From positions 5,174,001-5,238,000 of the forward strand of contig NZ_CP126307.1 in NCBI RefSeq assembly GCF_030144325.1: a DNA stretch of 64,000 bases, read 5' to 3'. This DNA comes from Bosea vestrisii. Lineage in GTDB: Bacteria > Pseudomonadota > Alphaproteobacteria > Rhizobiales > Beijerinckiaceae. Under the pieces are notes generated by a model. That model saw only the letters and a program-made list of their open reading frames with translations, had not been told where the DNA came from and did no database searches. The translations under genes and the position numbers were made by a program. This document shows, in pieces, positions 28,144 to 37,273 of the stretch. How positions within the stretch are numbered: position 1 is the first letter of the stretch; each line of letters opens with the position of its first letter.

Positions 28144-28821
28144 ATGCAGGGCGCGCTCCTGCCCCTGATGATCTGGCTCTCGCCGGCCTTCCCGGTCGGC
28201 GGCTTCGCCTATTCGCACGGGCTGGAATGGGCCTTCGAGGTCGGCGATCTCACCGACGCCGATAGCCTCGCGGACTGGCTCGATGCGCTGGTCGAGCACG
28301 GCGCGCTGCGCAACGACCTCATCCTCTTCGCCGCTTCCTGGCGGGCGAGCGGCGAGGGCGACGCCAAAGCGTTGCGGGAGGTCGCGGAATTGGCGCTCGC
28401 TCTGGCGAACTCGGCCGAGCGCCGGCTCGAGACGGTGACCCAGGGCAACGCCTTCGCCTCCGCGATCGCCGCCTCCTGGCCGTGCGCGTCCATCGACGCG
28501 TTGCGCGCTGCCTGGCCGGGCGATGTCGCCTATCCGATCGCCGTCGCGGTTGCTGCCAAGGGCCACGGCCTGCCGCTGCAGTCGTCGCTGGAGGCCTTCG
28601 CGCTCGCCTTCGTCGCAAACCTCGTCTCCGCCGCCGTCCGGCTCGGTATCATCGGCCAGACCGACGGCCAGAGGGTCATCGCCCGGCTGACTCCGGTCTT
28701 GCACGAAGCGGCGGTGCGGGCCGAGGCGATGGCGCTCGACGATCTCGGCGGCTGCGTCTTCCGCTCCGATCTCGCTTCGTTGAGGCACGAGACGCAGTAT
28801 TCGCGGCTGTTCCGCTCGTGA
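28144..28821 (+). CDS. ureF: Urease accessory protein UreF
   Basis: All-helical activator that bridges UreD and UreG and controls GTP hydrolysis during urease maturation. The 225 residues start with the diagnostic WLSPAFPVGGFAYSHGLE and contain VEHGALRNDL and the conserved C-terminal HETQYSRLFRS. It starts 3 bases after ureE. Its stop overlaps the GTG of the next gene by four bases (GTGA), so the DUF3995 protein is made from the same message. Confidence 0.97.
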   Translation: MQGALLPLMIWLSPAFPVGGFAYSHGLEWAFEVGDLTDADSLADWLDALVEHGALRNDLILFAASWRASGEGDAKALREVAELALALANSAERRLETVTQGNAFASAIAASWPCASIDALRAAWPGDVAYPIAVAVAAKGHGLPLQSSLEAFALAFVANLVSAAVRLGIIGQTDGQRVIARLTPVLHEAAVRAEAMALDDLGGCVFRSDLASLRHETQYSRLFRS

Positions 28822-29255
28822 CCGCCGCTATCGCCATCATATTGGCACTGTTCCTGGCCGTGATCGCTGGCCTGCATGCCTATTGGGGACGGGGCGGCCT
28901 CTGGCCTGCGGCGAGTGAGGACGAGCTGATCGCCACCGTCATCGGCAATGCCGGGGCGAAGCGCATGCCGTCGCCCGGCCTGTGCCTGCTCGTCGCGCTG
29001 GCGATTGCTGTGACCGCAATCTGGCCACTGCTTCTGGTGCAGGTGCCCAGCACCGCCGCCTTGCGCCCTCTGCTCCTGCTCGGCGGCTTTGCGATCGTGG
29101 CGGTGTTCTTGCTTCGCGGCGTCGCCGGCTTCCTGCCGGCCTGGCGGCGGCTGCACCCGCGCGAGCCTTTCGCCAGCTATGATCGCCGTTATTACTCGCC
29201 GCTCTGCCTGCTGATCGCAGCAGGCTATGCGGTGCTGCTCCTGCAAGGACCCTGA
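28818..29255 (+). CDS. DUF3995 integral membrane protein inside the ure operon
   Basis: Small membrane protein of 145 residues with four hydrophobic helices (about 3-22, 53-72, 80-98 and 124-143). Features include LHAYWGRGGLWP near residue 18 and AGFLPAWRRLHPREPFASYDRRYYSPLCLL, which match DUF3995. It overlaps ureF by four bases and ends 3 bases before ureG, so it is embedded in the operon. DUF3995 has no known function; a role in nickel or urea/ammonia passage is possible but unproven. Confidence 0.82.
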   Translation: MTAAIAIILALFLAVIAGLHAYWGRGGLWPAASEDELIATVIGNAGAKRMPSPGLCLLVALAIAVTAIWPLLLVQVPSTAALRPLLLLGGFAIVAVFLLRGVAGFLPAWRRLHPREPFASYDRRYYSPLCLLIAAGYAVLLLQGP

Positions 29256-29258
29256 TCG

Positions 29259-29891
<633 letters not shown>

Positions 29892-29907
29892 GGATAGGAC
29901 ACCGACG

Positions 29908-30480
29908 ATGCGCGCGACCGGATCTCTTGCCATGCTGCTGACCCTCGTTTCGGCTCCGGCCTTCGCCCATACCGGCGCCGGGCCGGTCGATGGCTTCCTC
30001 CACGGGCTGATGCATCCACTGACCGGGCTCGACCATGTTCTGGCCATGGTCGCAGTCGGCCTCTGGGCCGGGCTCGTCGGCGGCAAGGCGCGCATTGCCT
30101 ATCCCACAGCCTTCGTCGGCACGATGGCGCTGGCCGGCGCCTGGGGCATGTCGGGCGGTGCGCTGCCGGGCGTCGAGACAGGCATCGCCCTCTCGGTGAT
30201 CATCCTTGGAGCCGCGGTCGCGCTGAAGGCCTCGCCGCCGCTCGCTGCAGGCACGCTCGCCTGCGGCATCCTCGCGATCTTCCACGGCTTCGCCCATGGC
30301 GCCGAACTGCCCGAGAACGCCAGCGGCCTCGCCTATGCGCTGGGCTTCGTCGTCGCCACGGCCGCGCTTCATCTCGTCGGCATCCTGTTGGCAGGTGCTC
30401 TTGCTGTCCGTGCGCCACTTCTCGCCCGCGTCGCCGGCGGCGGGCTCGTGCTGGCAGGTGTCGCGCTCCTCGCAGGCTGA
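29908..30480 (+). CDS. HupE/UreJ family permease, likely nickel uptake
   Basis: Inner-membrane protein of 190 residues with a cleavable signal (ends near FAHTG) and about six transmembrane helices. The family motifs HPLTGLDHVLAMVAVGLWAG and FHGFAHGAELP carry conserved His and Asp that bind metal. HupE/UreJ proteins accompany hydrogenase and urease loci and import Ni(II). Its place 17 bases after ureG supports nickel supply to urease. It is the last gene of the locus. Confidence 0.93.
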   Translation: MRATGSLAMLLTLVSAPAFAHTGAGPVDGFLHGLMHPLTGLDHVLAMVAVGLWAGLVGGKARIAYPTAFVGTMALAGAWGMSGGALPGVETGIALSVIILGAAVALKASPPLAAGTLACGILAIFHGFAHGAELPENASGLAYALGFVVATAALHLVGILLAGALAVRAPLLARVAGGGLVLAGVALLAG

Positions 30481-30548
30481 GGCGGGCGTCATCGCCATGT
30501 CATAAGGAGCAGCCAAGCGCGCCGTCCTTTCAGTGGCGGAGGCGGGGC

Positions 30549-31691
30549 ATGAGTCTGCACATCACCGGCGGCGAGGTGCTGACCGAAGCGCTCATCCGCG
30601 CCGACCTCGTCACGGATGGGGAACGCATCGCCACGCTGGACGGCGCCCCTCCGGCCAAGGCGCTGCAAATCGATGCCACCGGCCTCTACGTCCTGCCCGG
30701 CATCGTCGACTGCCATGGCGACGCCTTCGAGCGCCATATCATGCCGCGGCCGGGCATCTCCTTCGACATCGACCTCGCTCTGCGCGACGCCGACCGCGCC
30801 ATCCTTTCGAGCGGCATCACCACCGCCTTCCACGGCGTCACCTGGTCGTGGGAGCCCGGTTTGCGCGGCGCCGACAACGCCCGTCGGCTGGTCGAGCGGA
30901 TTGCGACGCTGAAGCCCGAGCTCGGCGCCGACACGCGCTTCCACCTGCGCCACGAGACCTTCAATCTCGCGGCCGAGGCCGAGATCATCGACTGGCTTGG
31001 CGCAGGGCGCGTCGGCGTGCTTGCCTTCAACGACCATACCGGCGGCATCCTGAAATCGAGCAGCCGGCCGGGCAAGATCGCCAAGATGGTCGAGCGCGCC
31101 GGGCTGACGCATGAGCACTTCATGGCGCTGGCGGAGAATGTCTGGGCGCGCAAGGACGAGGTTCCGGGCTCGGTCGAGCGGCTCGCCGCGGCGGCGCGCG
31201 CTGCCGGTATCCCGGCGATGTCGCATGACGACATGACCCCTGAGATGCGGCGCTGGTATCGCAGCCTCGGCGTCGCCGTCGCCGAATTCCCGATCAACGA
31301 GGCGACGACACGCGAGGCCGCCGCCCATGGCGAGGCGATCGTCTTCGGCGCGCCGAACGTCGTGCGCGGCGGCTCTCATCTCGATTGCCCGGCGGCCGAG
31401 GCGATGGTGCGCGAAGGGCTCTGCACCATCCTGGCCTCGGACTACTATTATCCCGCCCTGCCGCTCGCGCCCTTCATCCTGGCGCGCAACGGCGCGGCGG
31501 ATTTCGCCACCGCCTGGCGGCTGGTCTCGCAGGGGCCTGCAGAGGCGCTCGGACTCTCCGATCGTGGCGTCATCGCGCCCGGCAAACGCGCCGACCTCGT
31601 CCTCGTCGTGCCGGAACCGCAGCCGCGTGTCGTCGCGACCATCGCCGGCGGCCGGCTGGTGCATCTGGCGGATCAGCGCATTCTGGGCTGA
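30549..31691 (+). CDS. phnM: Alpha-D-ribose 1-methylphosphonate 5-triphosphate diphosphatase
   Basis: PhnM removes pyrophosphate in the carbon-phosphorus lyase pathway for phosphonate use. The 380-residue amidohydrolase-fold protein shows VDCHGDAFERHIMPRPG (about 53-69), FNDHTGGI, the metal site AMSHDDMTP and ASDYYYPALPLAPF. GGAGG precedes the ATG. No other phn genes are visible in the window, so the rest of the pathway, if present, lies elsewhere. Related amidohydrolases are possible, but these motifs are specific to PhnM. Confidence 0.93.
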   Translation: MSLHITGGEVLTEALIRADLVTDGERIATLDGAPPAKALQIDATGLYVLPGIVDCHGDAFERHIMPRPGISFDIDLALRDADRAILSSGITTAFHGVTWSWEPGLRGADNARRLVERIATLKPELGADTRFHLRHETFNLAAEAEIIDWLGAGRVGVLAFNDHTGGILKSSSRPGKIAKMVERAGLTHEHFMALAENVWARKDEVPGSVERLAAAARAAGIPAMSHDDMTPEMRRWYRSLGVAVAEFPINEATTREAAAHGEAIVFGAPNVVRGGSHLDCPAAEAMVREGLCTILASDYYYPALPLAPFILARNGAADFATAWRLVSQGPAEALGLSDRGVIAPGKRADLVLVVPEPQPRVVATIAGGRLVHLADQRILG

Positions 31692-31726
31692 ACTAGGATC
31701 GAGGCTGAGGGCAAGGGGAGAGGACG

Positions 31727-32119
31727 ATGGCGCGCTGGTCCGACTCGATGAAGCTGTCCGAATACAAGGAATACGAGACGTATCTCCAGGTCCCTGGCGT
31801 CTACGAGATCGGCTATATCCAGCGCGAAACCTTCTATCCGAAATACATCGGCAAGGCGCCGGTGACGCTCTACCAGCGCATCCGCACCTATGGGCGCGAT
31901 CTCGGACGCGGCTCCCACAACCGCTTCATCCGCGAGCTGGTCGAGGTCAACTATCATCGCCTCTGGTTTCACGTCATCCGCGTCAGCCGCCCCGGCGGGG
32001 CGGCGCTGCGCGAGGCTCTGCTGATGAACCGGTTGAGCATCGGTGAGGGCGGCCTCTACGAGTGGAACTGCCGCTACGAATACGCGCCGCTGAGCGAGGC
32101 GGGGTATGTGCTGAGGTAG
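31727..32119 (+). CDS. GIY-YIG-like nuclease-fold protein
   Basis: A 130-residue protein with a degenerate GIY-YIG arrangement: GVYEIGYI (about 25-32), KYIGKAP with YIG about ten residues on, LYQRIRTYGRD supplying the conserved Arg, REALLMNR for the Glu position and YEWNCRYE for a C-terminal Asn. This fits the GIY-YIG fold, but nuclease activity is not shown. GGGGAGAGG lies before the ATG. It is a stand-alone gene between phnM and a lower-GC gene. Confidence in the gene is high, in the fold moderate. Confidence 0.7.
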   Translation: MARWSDSMKLSEYKEYETYLQVPGVYEIGYIQRETFYPKYIGKAPVTLYQRIRTYGRDLGRGSHNRFIRELVEVNYHRLWFHVIRVSRPGGAALREALLMNRLSIGEGGLYEWNCRYEYAPLSEAGYVLR

Positions 32120-32259
32120 AGAGGTGGGTATGGAGCGCGCAGCCTTCGACCCGAATCGAGCAATATTGAACGCCGTGAAGGGCGAATGATGTTGGTCGCG
32201 CTGAAGAAGAAGGGGCGGGTGACGGCCTGGAAGTTCAGCCACGCTGGCCGGCGAAACGG

Positions 32260-32709
32260 GTGCTTATCGATGCGCTCGCTCTGGAGAAGTTGCGAGCCGT
32301 TCAATCGAAACTACCGGCGGGGCTCGGCTTGATCCTGACTCGGGGCTACGAGGCGAAGAGCTCGAATCTCGGGCTTGCACGACGGCAGCTTCGCGCAGCT
32401 GGGATCATGCTGTTCAAGTTGTTCTATCCCCAGCGGAGAAACGAACTTCTGGAGATATTCGGCAGCAATGGACACGATGTCGACGGCAACCATGTCGACG
32501 TTTCTATTTCTCTGAATGGCCGCCGCGTCGAACTATTGCCACTCAGCGTGTTCACGCCGGAAGCTTGGCAGCAGCGCCGCGTTCGGAAAAGCGCCGGCGC
32601 CGTGGAGCTGGTTCAGGCCGCATTGAAGGACGCAGGCTTTCGAATTCATCGTAATCCGACCGAAAGCCTACAGATTCACTGTGATCTGATTCCAAGCGAG
32701 ACGAAATGA
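32260..32709 (+). CDS. Hypothetical protein with faint M15/VanX-peptidase resemblance, possibly 5'-truncated
   Basis: I cannot assign this gene with confidence. The 149 residues include AVQSKLPAGLGLILTRGYE, DGNHVDVSI and LQIHCDLI, a spacing reminiscent of D-Ala-D-Ala dipeptidases (GYRP, HxxD and ExxH ligands). The putative zinc ligands would be His/Asp in GNHVD and His in QIH. The GTG at 32260 has no ribosome binding site, and the frame stays open and plausible upstream to 32179. A separate 19-codon frame with a good site starts at 32130. An intact longer ancestor may have lost its start. GC content is visibly lower than in neighbours, suggesting transfer. Confidence 0.5.
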   Translation: MLIDALALEKLRAVQSKLPAGLGLILTRGYEAKSSNLGLARRQLRAAGIMLFKLFYPQRRNELLEIFGSNGHDVDGNHVDVSISLNGRRVELLPLSVFTPEAWQQRRVRKSAGAVELVQAALKDAGFRIHRNPTESLQIHCDLIPSETK

Positions 32710-32807
32710 ATAGATTTCGTGGCTGATTCCCGCGGCGCGCCGAAAGACCGGCTCTCATCCGTCGTGGCTGCCTGAATCCGACCCGTCGGCCGATCCGCTG
32801 GCTCCCC

Positions 32808-34004
32808 TCAGCTCGCATACCCTTTCACGCTCGACAGCGCCGTCATCACGCCGCGCAGCTCCGCGAGGCCACGCAGGCGCCCGACCGCCGGATAGCCCGG
32901 GAATGAGCCCTTCTTGGCGTCGTCGAGCAGTTCATGGCCGTGGTCCGGGCGCATCGGGATGCGCCAATGCCGCCAGCCGGCGGCCTTGCGGCGGGTCTGC
33001 TCGGCCATCAGCGCGTCGACGAGCGCGACCATGTCGGTGTCGCCGCCGAGGTGCTCGGCCTCCATGAACGAGCCGTCCGGGTCCTTGGCGACGTTGCGCA
33101 GATGCGCGAACCAGATCTTGTCGGCGAAGCGTCGCGCGATTCCCGGCACGTCGTTCTTTGGATTGGCGCCGAGCGAGCCGGAGCAGAGCGTGAGCCCGTT
33201 CGAAGGGCTGTCGACCGCGCCGAGGATGAAGGCGATGTCGTCCTCGTTCGAGCAGATGCGCGGCAGGCCGAACAGTGACCGCGGCGGGTCGTCCGGATGA
33301 ATGCACATGCGGATGCCGACCTCTTCCGCAATCGGAATCACCGCTTCGAGGAAGCGCTTGAGGTTGGCGCGCAGGCGGTCATGACTCATGTCGGCATAGC
33401 GCGCGAGGATGCGCTTCAGGCCCGCCACGTCGTAGCGGTCATAGGCGCCGGGCAGGCCGGCCATGATGTTGGCCATCAGCTTGGCCCGGTCGGCCTCCGA
33501 GGAACGCTCGAACCAGGCCTTGGCCTTGTCCATGACTTCGGCGGAATGGCCTTGGTCGGCGCCCGGCCGCTGCAGCATGAAATGGTCGACGACGACGTAT
33601 TCGTGCAGGTTGAAGCGCAGCGCCGTGCCGCCGCCGGGGAGGGGCTGGGCGAGGTCGGTGCGGGTCCAGTCCAGCACCGGCATGAAGTTGTAGCAGACCA
33701 CCTCGATGCCGCAGGCGGCGAGATTGCGCAGCGACTGGCGGTACTTGGCGAAGATCGTCTCGAGGTCGCCTTCGCCGATCTTGACGTCCTCGTGGATGGG
33801 CAGGCTCTCGACCACCGACCAGCGCAGCCCGAGGCTCTTGTCCTGCTCGATGATCGCCTTGCGCGTCTCGATCTCCTCGACACTCCAGACCACGCCATAG
33901 GGGATCTGATGGAGCGCGTTGACGATGCCGCGGGCTCCCGCCTGCCGAGCCTGGGCGAGCGTCACCACATCGTCCGGGCCGAACCAGCGCCAGGTCTGTT
34001 CCAT
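32808..34004 (-). CDS. uxuA: Mannonate dehydratase
   Basis: Dehydrates D-mannonate to 2-keto-3-deoxygluconate in hexuronate catabolism. The 398 residues begin MEQTWRWFGPDDVVTL and contain GVVWSVEEIETRK, the metal-site segments CIHPDDPPRSLFGLPRI and CSGSLGANPKND, HLRNVAKDPDGSF and RPDHGHELLDD near the C-terminus. GAGGAAA lies before the ATG at 34004; the longer open frame upstream is arginine-rich shadow sequence. It is transcribed in the same direction as the GntR-family regulator gene just upstream (41-base gap). Together with the divergent ABC importer it forms a sugar-acid island. Confidence 0.95.
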   Translation of the reverse strand: MEQTWRWFGPDDVVTLAQARQAGARGIVNALHQIPYGVVWSVEEIETRKAIIEQDKSLGLRWSVVESLPIHEDVKIGEGDLETIFAKYRQSLRNLAACGIEVVCYNFMPVLDWTRTDLAQPLPGGGTALRFNLHEYVVVDHFMLQRPGADQGHSAEVMDKAKAWFERSSEADRAKLMANIMAGLPGAYDRYDVAGLKRILARYADMSHDRLRANLKRFLEAVIPIAEEVGIRMCIHPDDPPRSLFGLPRICSNEDDIAFILGAVDSPSNGLTLCSGSLGANPKNDVPGIARRFADKIWFAHLRNVAKDPDGSFMEAEHLGGDTDMVALVDALMAEQTRRKAAGWRHWRIPMRPDHGHELLDDAKKGSFPGYPAVGRLRGLAELRGVMTALSSVKGYAS

Positions 34005-34045
34005 CGTCGCGTTTCCTCGTAGGCGGGCCGTCGGTTGCGGCCTTG

Positions 34046-34759
34046 TCAGGCAGGTTTGTTGAGGCCGCCAGTCGCGGCAAAGGCGTCGACATGGTCGCGC
34101 GCGATCGTCTCGATGGCGTCGAAGACGGTACGCAGATGCGCCCGCATGGTCCGCTCGGCCTTGGTCGCGTCGCCGGCGCTGACGGCTTCGGCGATCTGGC
34201 GGTGTTCGCCGAGGATCATCTCGGACCAGCCGCCGGTATCGAGCGACAGGCAGCGCACCCGGTCGAGCTGGGCCTTGACGCTCTCGATCAGGTTCCAGAC
34301 CGAGGGGTGGCCGGAAAGCCGCGCCAGCTCCGCATGGAATTCCTCGTCGCCGCGGAAGAAGCTGGGCCGGTCGTCCTCCGCGAGCGCCTGTTCCTGCTGC
34401 TGGATCAGCGCGGCGAGGTTGGCCTTCCCGGCCTCGTCGATCTTCTGCGCCGCCAGCACGACTGTGCGGCATTCCAGCGTTTCGCGCACGAACTGGCTGT
34501 CATAGACGGCGGCGAGGTCTATCGGCGCGATGAAGGTGCCGACCTGCGGCACAACGACGAGGAAGCCGTCCTCGACCAGCCGCTTGAACGATTCCCTGAC
34601 CGGCGTCCGGCTGACCCCGAATTGCAGCGCCATGCGCGCTTCCGAGATCGCCTCCCCCGGACGCAGTACCGCATTCAGCACGTCGCCGCGCAGCGCCCGG
34701 TAGATCTGGTCGGTGCTCTGTCTCGCCGCGGCGATGCCCATTGCCAAGCTCTTGTTCAC
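34046..34759 (-). CDS. GntR-family (FCD) transcriptional regulator
   Basis: Regulator of 237 residues: N-terminal winged helix (about 15-80, FGVSRTPVRESFKRLVEDGFL) and an all-helical FCD ligand domain (about 95-225) with metal-site His residues in FHAELARLSGHP and GEHRQIAEAV. FCD regulators of this branch (UxuR, ExuR, LgoR-like) sense sugar acids, which fits the adjacent uxuA. The GTG start at 34759 touches a CTAGTATACTAG palindrome; an ATG at 34741 is an alternative start. Likely autoregulated and controlling the divergent transporter. Confidence 0.92.
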   Translation of the reverse strand: MNKSLAMGIAAARQSTDQIYRALRGDVLNAVLRPGEAISEARMALQFGVSRTPVRESFKRLVEDGFLVVVPQVGTFIAPIDLAAVYDSQFVRETLECRTVVLAAQKIDEAGKANLAALIQQQEQALAEDDRPSFFRGDEEFHAELARLSGHPSVWNLIESVKAQLDRVRCLSLDTGGWSEMILGEHRQIAEAVSAGDATKAERTMRAHLRTVFDAIETIARDHVDAFAATGGLNKPA

Positions 34760-34770
34760 TAGTATACTAG
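34759..34770. promoter_or_regulatory. CTAGTATACTAG palindrome, candidate FCD-GntR operator
   Basis: Perfect 12-bp palindrome at the 5' end of the regulator gene, in the gap shared with the divergent ABC importer. Its core TAGTATACTA fits the TNGTNNNACNA pattern of FadR/FCD operators. It probably mediates autorepression and hexuronate-responsive control of both directions. Confidence 0.7.
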
Positions 34771-34904
34771 GATACCGGCTCGAACGGAGGCGTCAACTCC
34801 GAAAGCCGCGAATTCAATAGAAGCCGGTGCTAAAAGTGCCGCAAGAGCCCGCTTTTCACGGGCTGGGGAAACAGCAGGCGGCGAGGCCGCCGGGAGGGGA
34901 GATC

Positions 34905-36095
34905 ATGGTCCAGGATACGATCCATCGCCGTACATTCCTCGGCGGCGTCGCTGGTGTAGCCGGTTTGGCCGCTGCACCCGGCGCTTTCGCGCAAGGTCTC
35001 AAGCTGCCGGCCTCGCCCGTCGCACTCAGCATCATCGACGTCGGCGGCGCGCTCGCTCTGGTGCAGGCGCCGCTGGAGAACTACGCCAAGGGGAATCCCA
35101 AGGTGGTCTCGCGGATGACCTTCACCAAGGCTCCCGCTCCCGAGCTACCGGCCAAGTTGAAGGCGCAGCAGGACGCCGGCCGCGTCGACATCGATTTCGT
35201 CATCGGTGGCCTGGATGTGCTCTCGGCCGGCATCGACCAGAAGCTCTGGGTCGAATTGCTGCCGCGCTTCGCTTCCGATCTGCCCAAGCCCGACGAGGTG
35301 TTCCTCAAGCCTGCGCTCGCCATGCACAATCTCGGGCGCGGCCAGGGGATGGCGATGGTCTATTACCCGTCCGGCCCGCTGCTCGAATACATGCCCGACA
35401 AGGTCAAGACCCCGCCGACCACGGCGCAGGAGCTGCTTGATTGGAGCAAGCAGAACAAGAACCGCTTCCTCTATGCCCGCCCGGCCAATTCCGGCCCGGG
35501 CCGCACCTTCATCATGGGCCTGCCCTACATTCTCGGCGATAGCGATCCCAAGGATCCGGCCAAGGGCTGGGACAAGACCTGGGCCTATCTCAAGGCGCTG
35601 GGCGAGAACATCGAATACTACCCCGGCGGCACCGGCGCGACGATGAAGGAGCTCGGCGATGGTTCGCGCGACATCATCGTCTCGACCACGGGCTGGGACA
35701 TCAATCCGCGTGTGCTCGGCGTCGTGCCGAAGGAAGCCAAGATCCAGACCTTGAAGGGCTTCCATTGGGTCACCGACGCCCAGTACATGATGATCCCCAA
35801 GGGCGTCTCGGACGAGAAGCTCGCCGTGCTGCTCGACCTGATCCGCCACATGCTGACGCCGGAGCAGCAGGCCTACACCTATGACGAGGGCTACTTCTAT
35901 CCGGGCCCGGCGGTGAAGGACGTGCCGCTTTCGATGGCGCCGGCGGCCAGCCGCAAGGCGATCGAGGAATACGGCCGTCCGGAATACGACAAGCTGATCG
36001 CCGAGAACCCGATGGAAACCCCGCTCGACCCCGACAAGATGGTCGTCGCCTTCCGCATCTGGGACGAGCAGGTCGGCGGCGCCAAGCGCAAATAG
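34905..36095 (+). CDS. Tat-exported ABC-transporter solute-binding protein
   Basis: Periplasmic binding protein of 396 residues. The signal peptide has a twin-arginine motif HRRTFLGG (about 8-15) and ends near AFAQG (residue 32), implying folded export. The mature part is a family 1 binding protein with PANSGPGRTFIMGLPY and YPGGTGATMKELGDG. GGGAGGGGAG precedes the ATG. It is the first gene of a full ABC importer (binding protein, ATPase, two permeases) divergent from the FCD regulator. Adjacent uxuA suggests a sugar acid such as an aldonate or uronate; polyamine- or iron-type importers share the layout. Confidence 0.9.
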   Translation: MVQDTIHRRTFLGGVAGVAGLAAAPGAFAQGLKLPASPVALSIIDVGGALALVQAPLENYAKGNPKVVSRMTFTKAPAPELPAKLKAQQDAGRVDIDFVIGGLDVLSAGIDQKLWVELLPRFASDLPKPDEVFLKPALAMHNLGRGQGMAMVYYPSGPLLEYMPDKVKTPPTTAQELLDWSKQNKNRFLYARPANSGPGRTFIMGLPYILGDSDPKDPAKGWDKTWAYLKALGENIEYYPGGTGATMKELGDGSRDIIVSTTGWDINPRVLGVVPKEAKIQTLKGFHWVTDAQYMMIPKGVSDEKLAVLLDLIRHMLTPEQQAYTYDEGYFYPGPAVKDVPLSMAPAASRKAIEEYGRPEYDKLIAENPMETPLDPDKMVVAFRIWDEQVGGAKRK

Positions 36096-36114
36096 CCTCT
36101 GCTGAAATCAACGA

Positions 36115-36139
36115 GCAGGCCGGTTCTTGACCGGCCTGC
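36115..36139 (+). terminator. Strong hairpin between binding-protein and ATPase genes
   Basis: GCAGGCCGGT (36115-36124) pairs perfectly with ACCGGCCTGC (36130-36139) around a TCTTG loop. No T tract follows. Such intercistronic stems commonly stabilise the binding-protein message or partly terminate transcription, so that binding protein exceeds transporter. Confidence 0.6.
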
Positions 36140-36198
36140 CGCCTTGCTGTCGCCTGCGGGCAGCTGACCGCCAATCCGTTCGAACTTGATGGTCTCTC

Positions 36199-37273
36199 AT
36201 GTCGATACATGCCGCGAATTTCCGCGAACTCAGGCTCGATCGGCTCTGCCGTGACTTCCGGGACGCATAACGCCGTCAAGGACGTCTCGCTGACGATCAA
36301 GCAGGGCGAGTTCATCGCGCTGCTCGGACCCTCCGGTTGCGGCAAGTCGACGACGCTGAACCTGATCGCCGGGCTGCTGCCCGCGACCGGCGGCGGCATC
36401 TGGCTCGACGAGAAGCGCATCGATCCGCTCCGCCCGGAGGAGCGCGGCTTCGGCATGGTCTTCCAGAGCTACGCGCTCTTCCCGCATATGACCGTGCGCA
36501 AGAATATCGGCTTCGGCCTCAAGATGCGCGGCATGGCCAAGGCCGAGAGCGACCAGCGCGTCGCGGAGGCGGTCGCGCTCGTCCGATTGCAGGGCCAGGA
36601 GACGAAGCTGCCCGGCCAGCTCTCCGGTGGCCAGCAGCAGCGCGTCGCCATCGCCCGCGCCATCGCCGTGCAGCCGCCGCTGGTGCTGATGGACGAGCCA
36701 CTCTCCAATCTCGACGCCAAGCTGCGCCTCGAGATGCGCGCCGAGATCCGGCGCATCCACAACACGCTCGGCGCCACCACCATCTACGTCACCCACGACC
36801 AGGAGGAGGCGCTCTCGCTCGCCGACCGCATCGTGGTGATGCGCGATGGCGAGATCCGCCAGGTCGGCGGGCCTGAGGACCTGTTCTCGCGGCCCGACCA
36901 TCTCGACGTCGCCGAGTTCATGGGCTTCCGCAACAAGGTCGCCGGCCGCGTCACCTCAGTCGCTGACGGGCAGGCGACGGTGACCTGCGGCGAGGTCGGC
37001 GTCACCGGACGCACGAGGTCGCAGGTCGCGGCCGGGCAGGGCGCTCATATCTCGATCCGCCCCGAGGACCTGCATCCGGTGGCCGATGGCGCGCCGGGGC
37101 TTAAGGCCAAGGTCGTCTCGACCGAGTTCCATGGCCGCGAATTCGTCGGCTTTGCGCGGATGGCGGACGACACGCCACTGACCTTCCTGGCCGACAGCCG
37201 CATCGCGCCCGGCACCGAGATCCGCCTCGCCGCCGCTCCTGATCGCGTCCTGGTCTTCGGAGAGGGCGCATGA
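36199..37273 (+). CDS. ABC-transporter ATPase, with N-terminal frameshift
   Basis: Importer ATPase of the PotA/FbpC type. Walker A is GPSGCGKST, the Q-loop FQSYALFPHMTV, the signature LSGGQQQR, Walker B VLMDEPLSNLD and the H-loop THD; a C-terminal TOBE-like regulatory domain follows. The natural N-terminus appears to be the ATG at 36199 (MSIHAANFRELRLDRLCRDF), but that frame stops at 36268. Removing one base near 36260-36265, for example one G of GGG, joins it to HNAVKDVSLTI. As written, the in-frame start at 36209 would give a foreign N-terminus of about 20 residues and lose the first beta strand. Confidence 0.88.

Noticed and set aside
34846..34864. AGCCCG/CGGGCT stem upstream of the Tat binding-protein gene
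   Set aside because: Six-base arms in GC-rich DNA arise easily by chance; no attenuator leader peptide or T tract was found.
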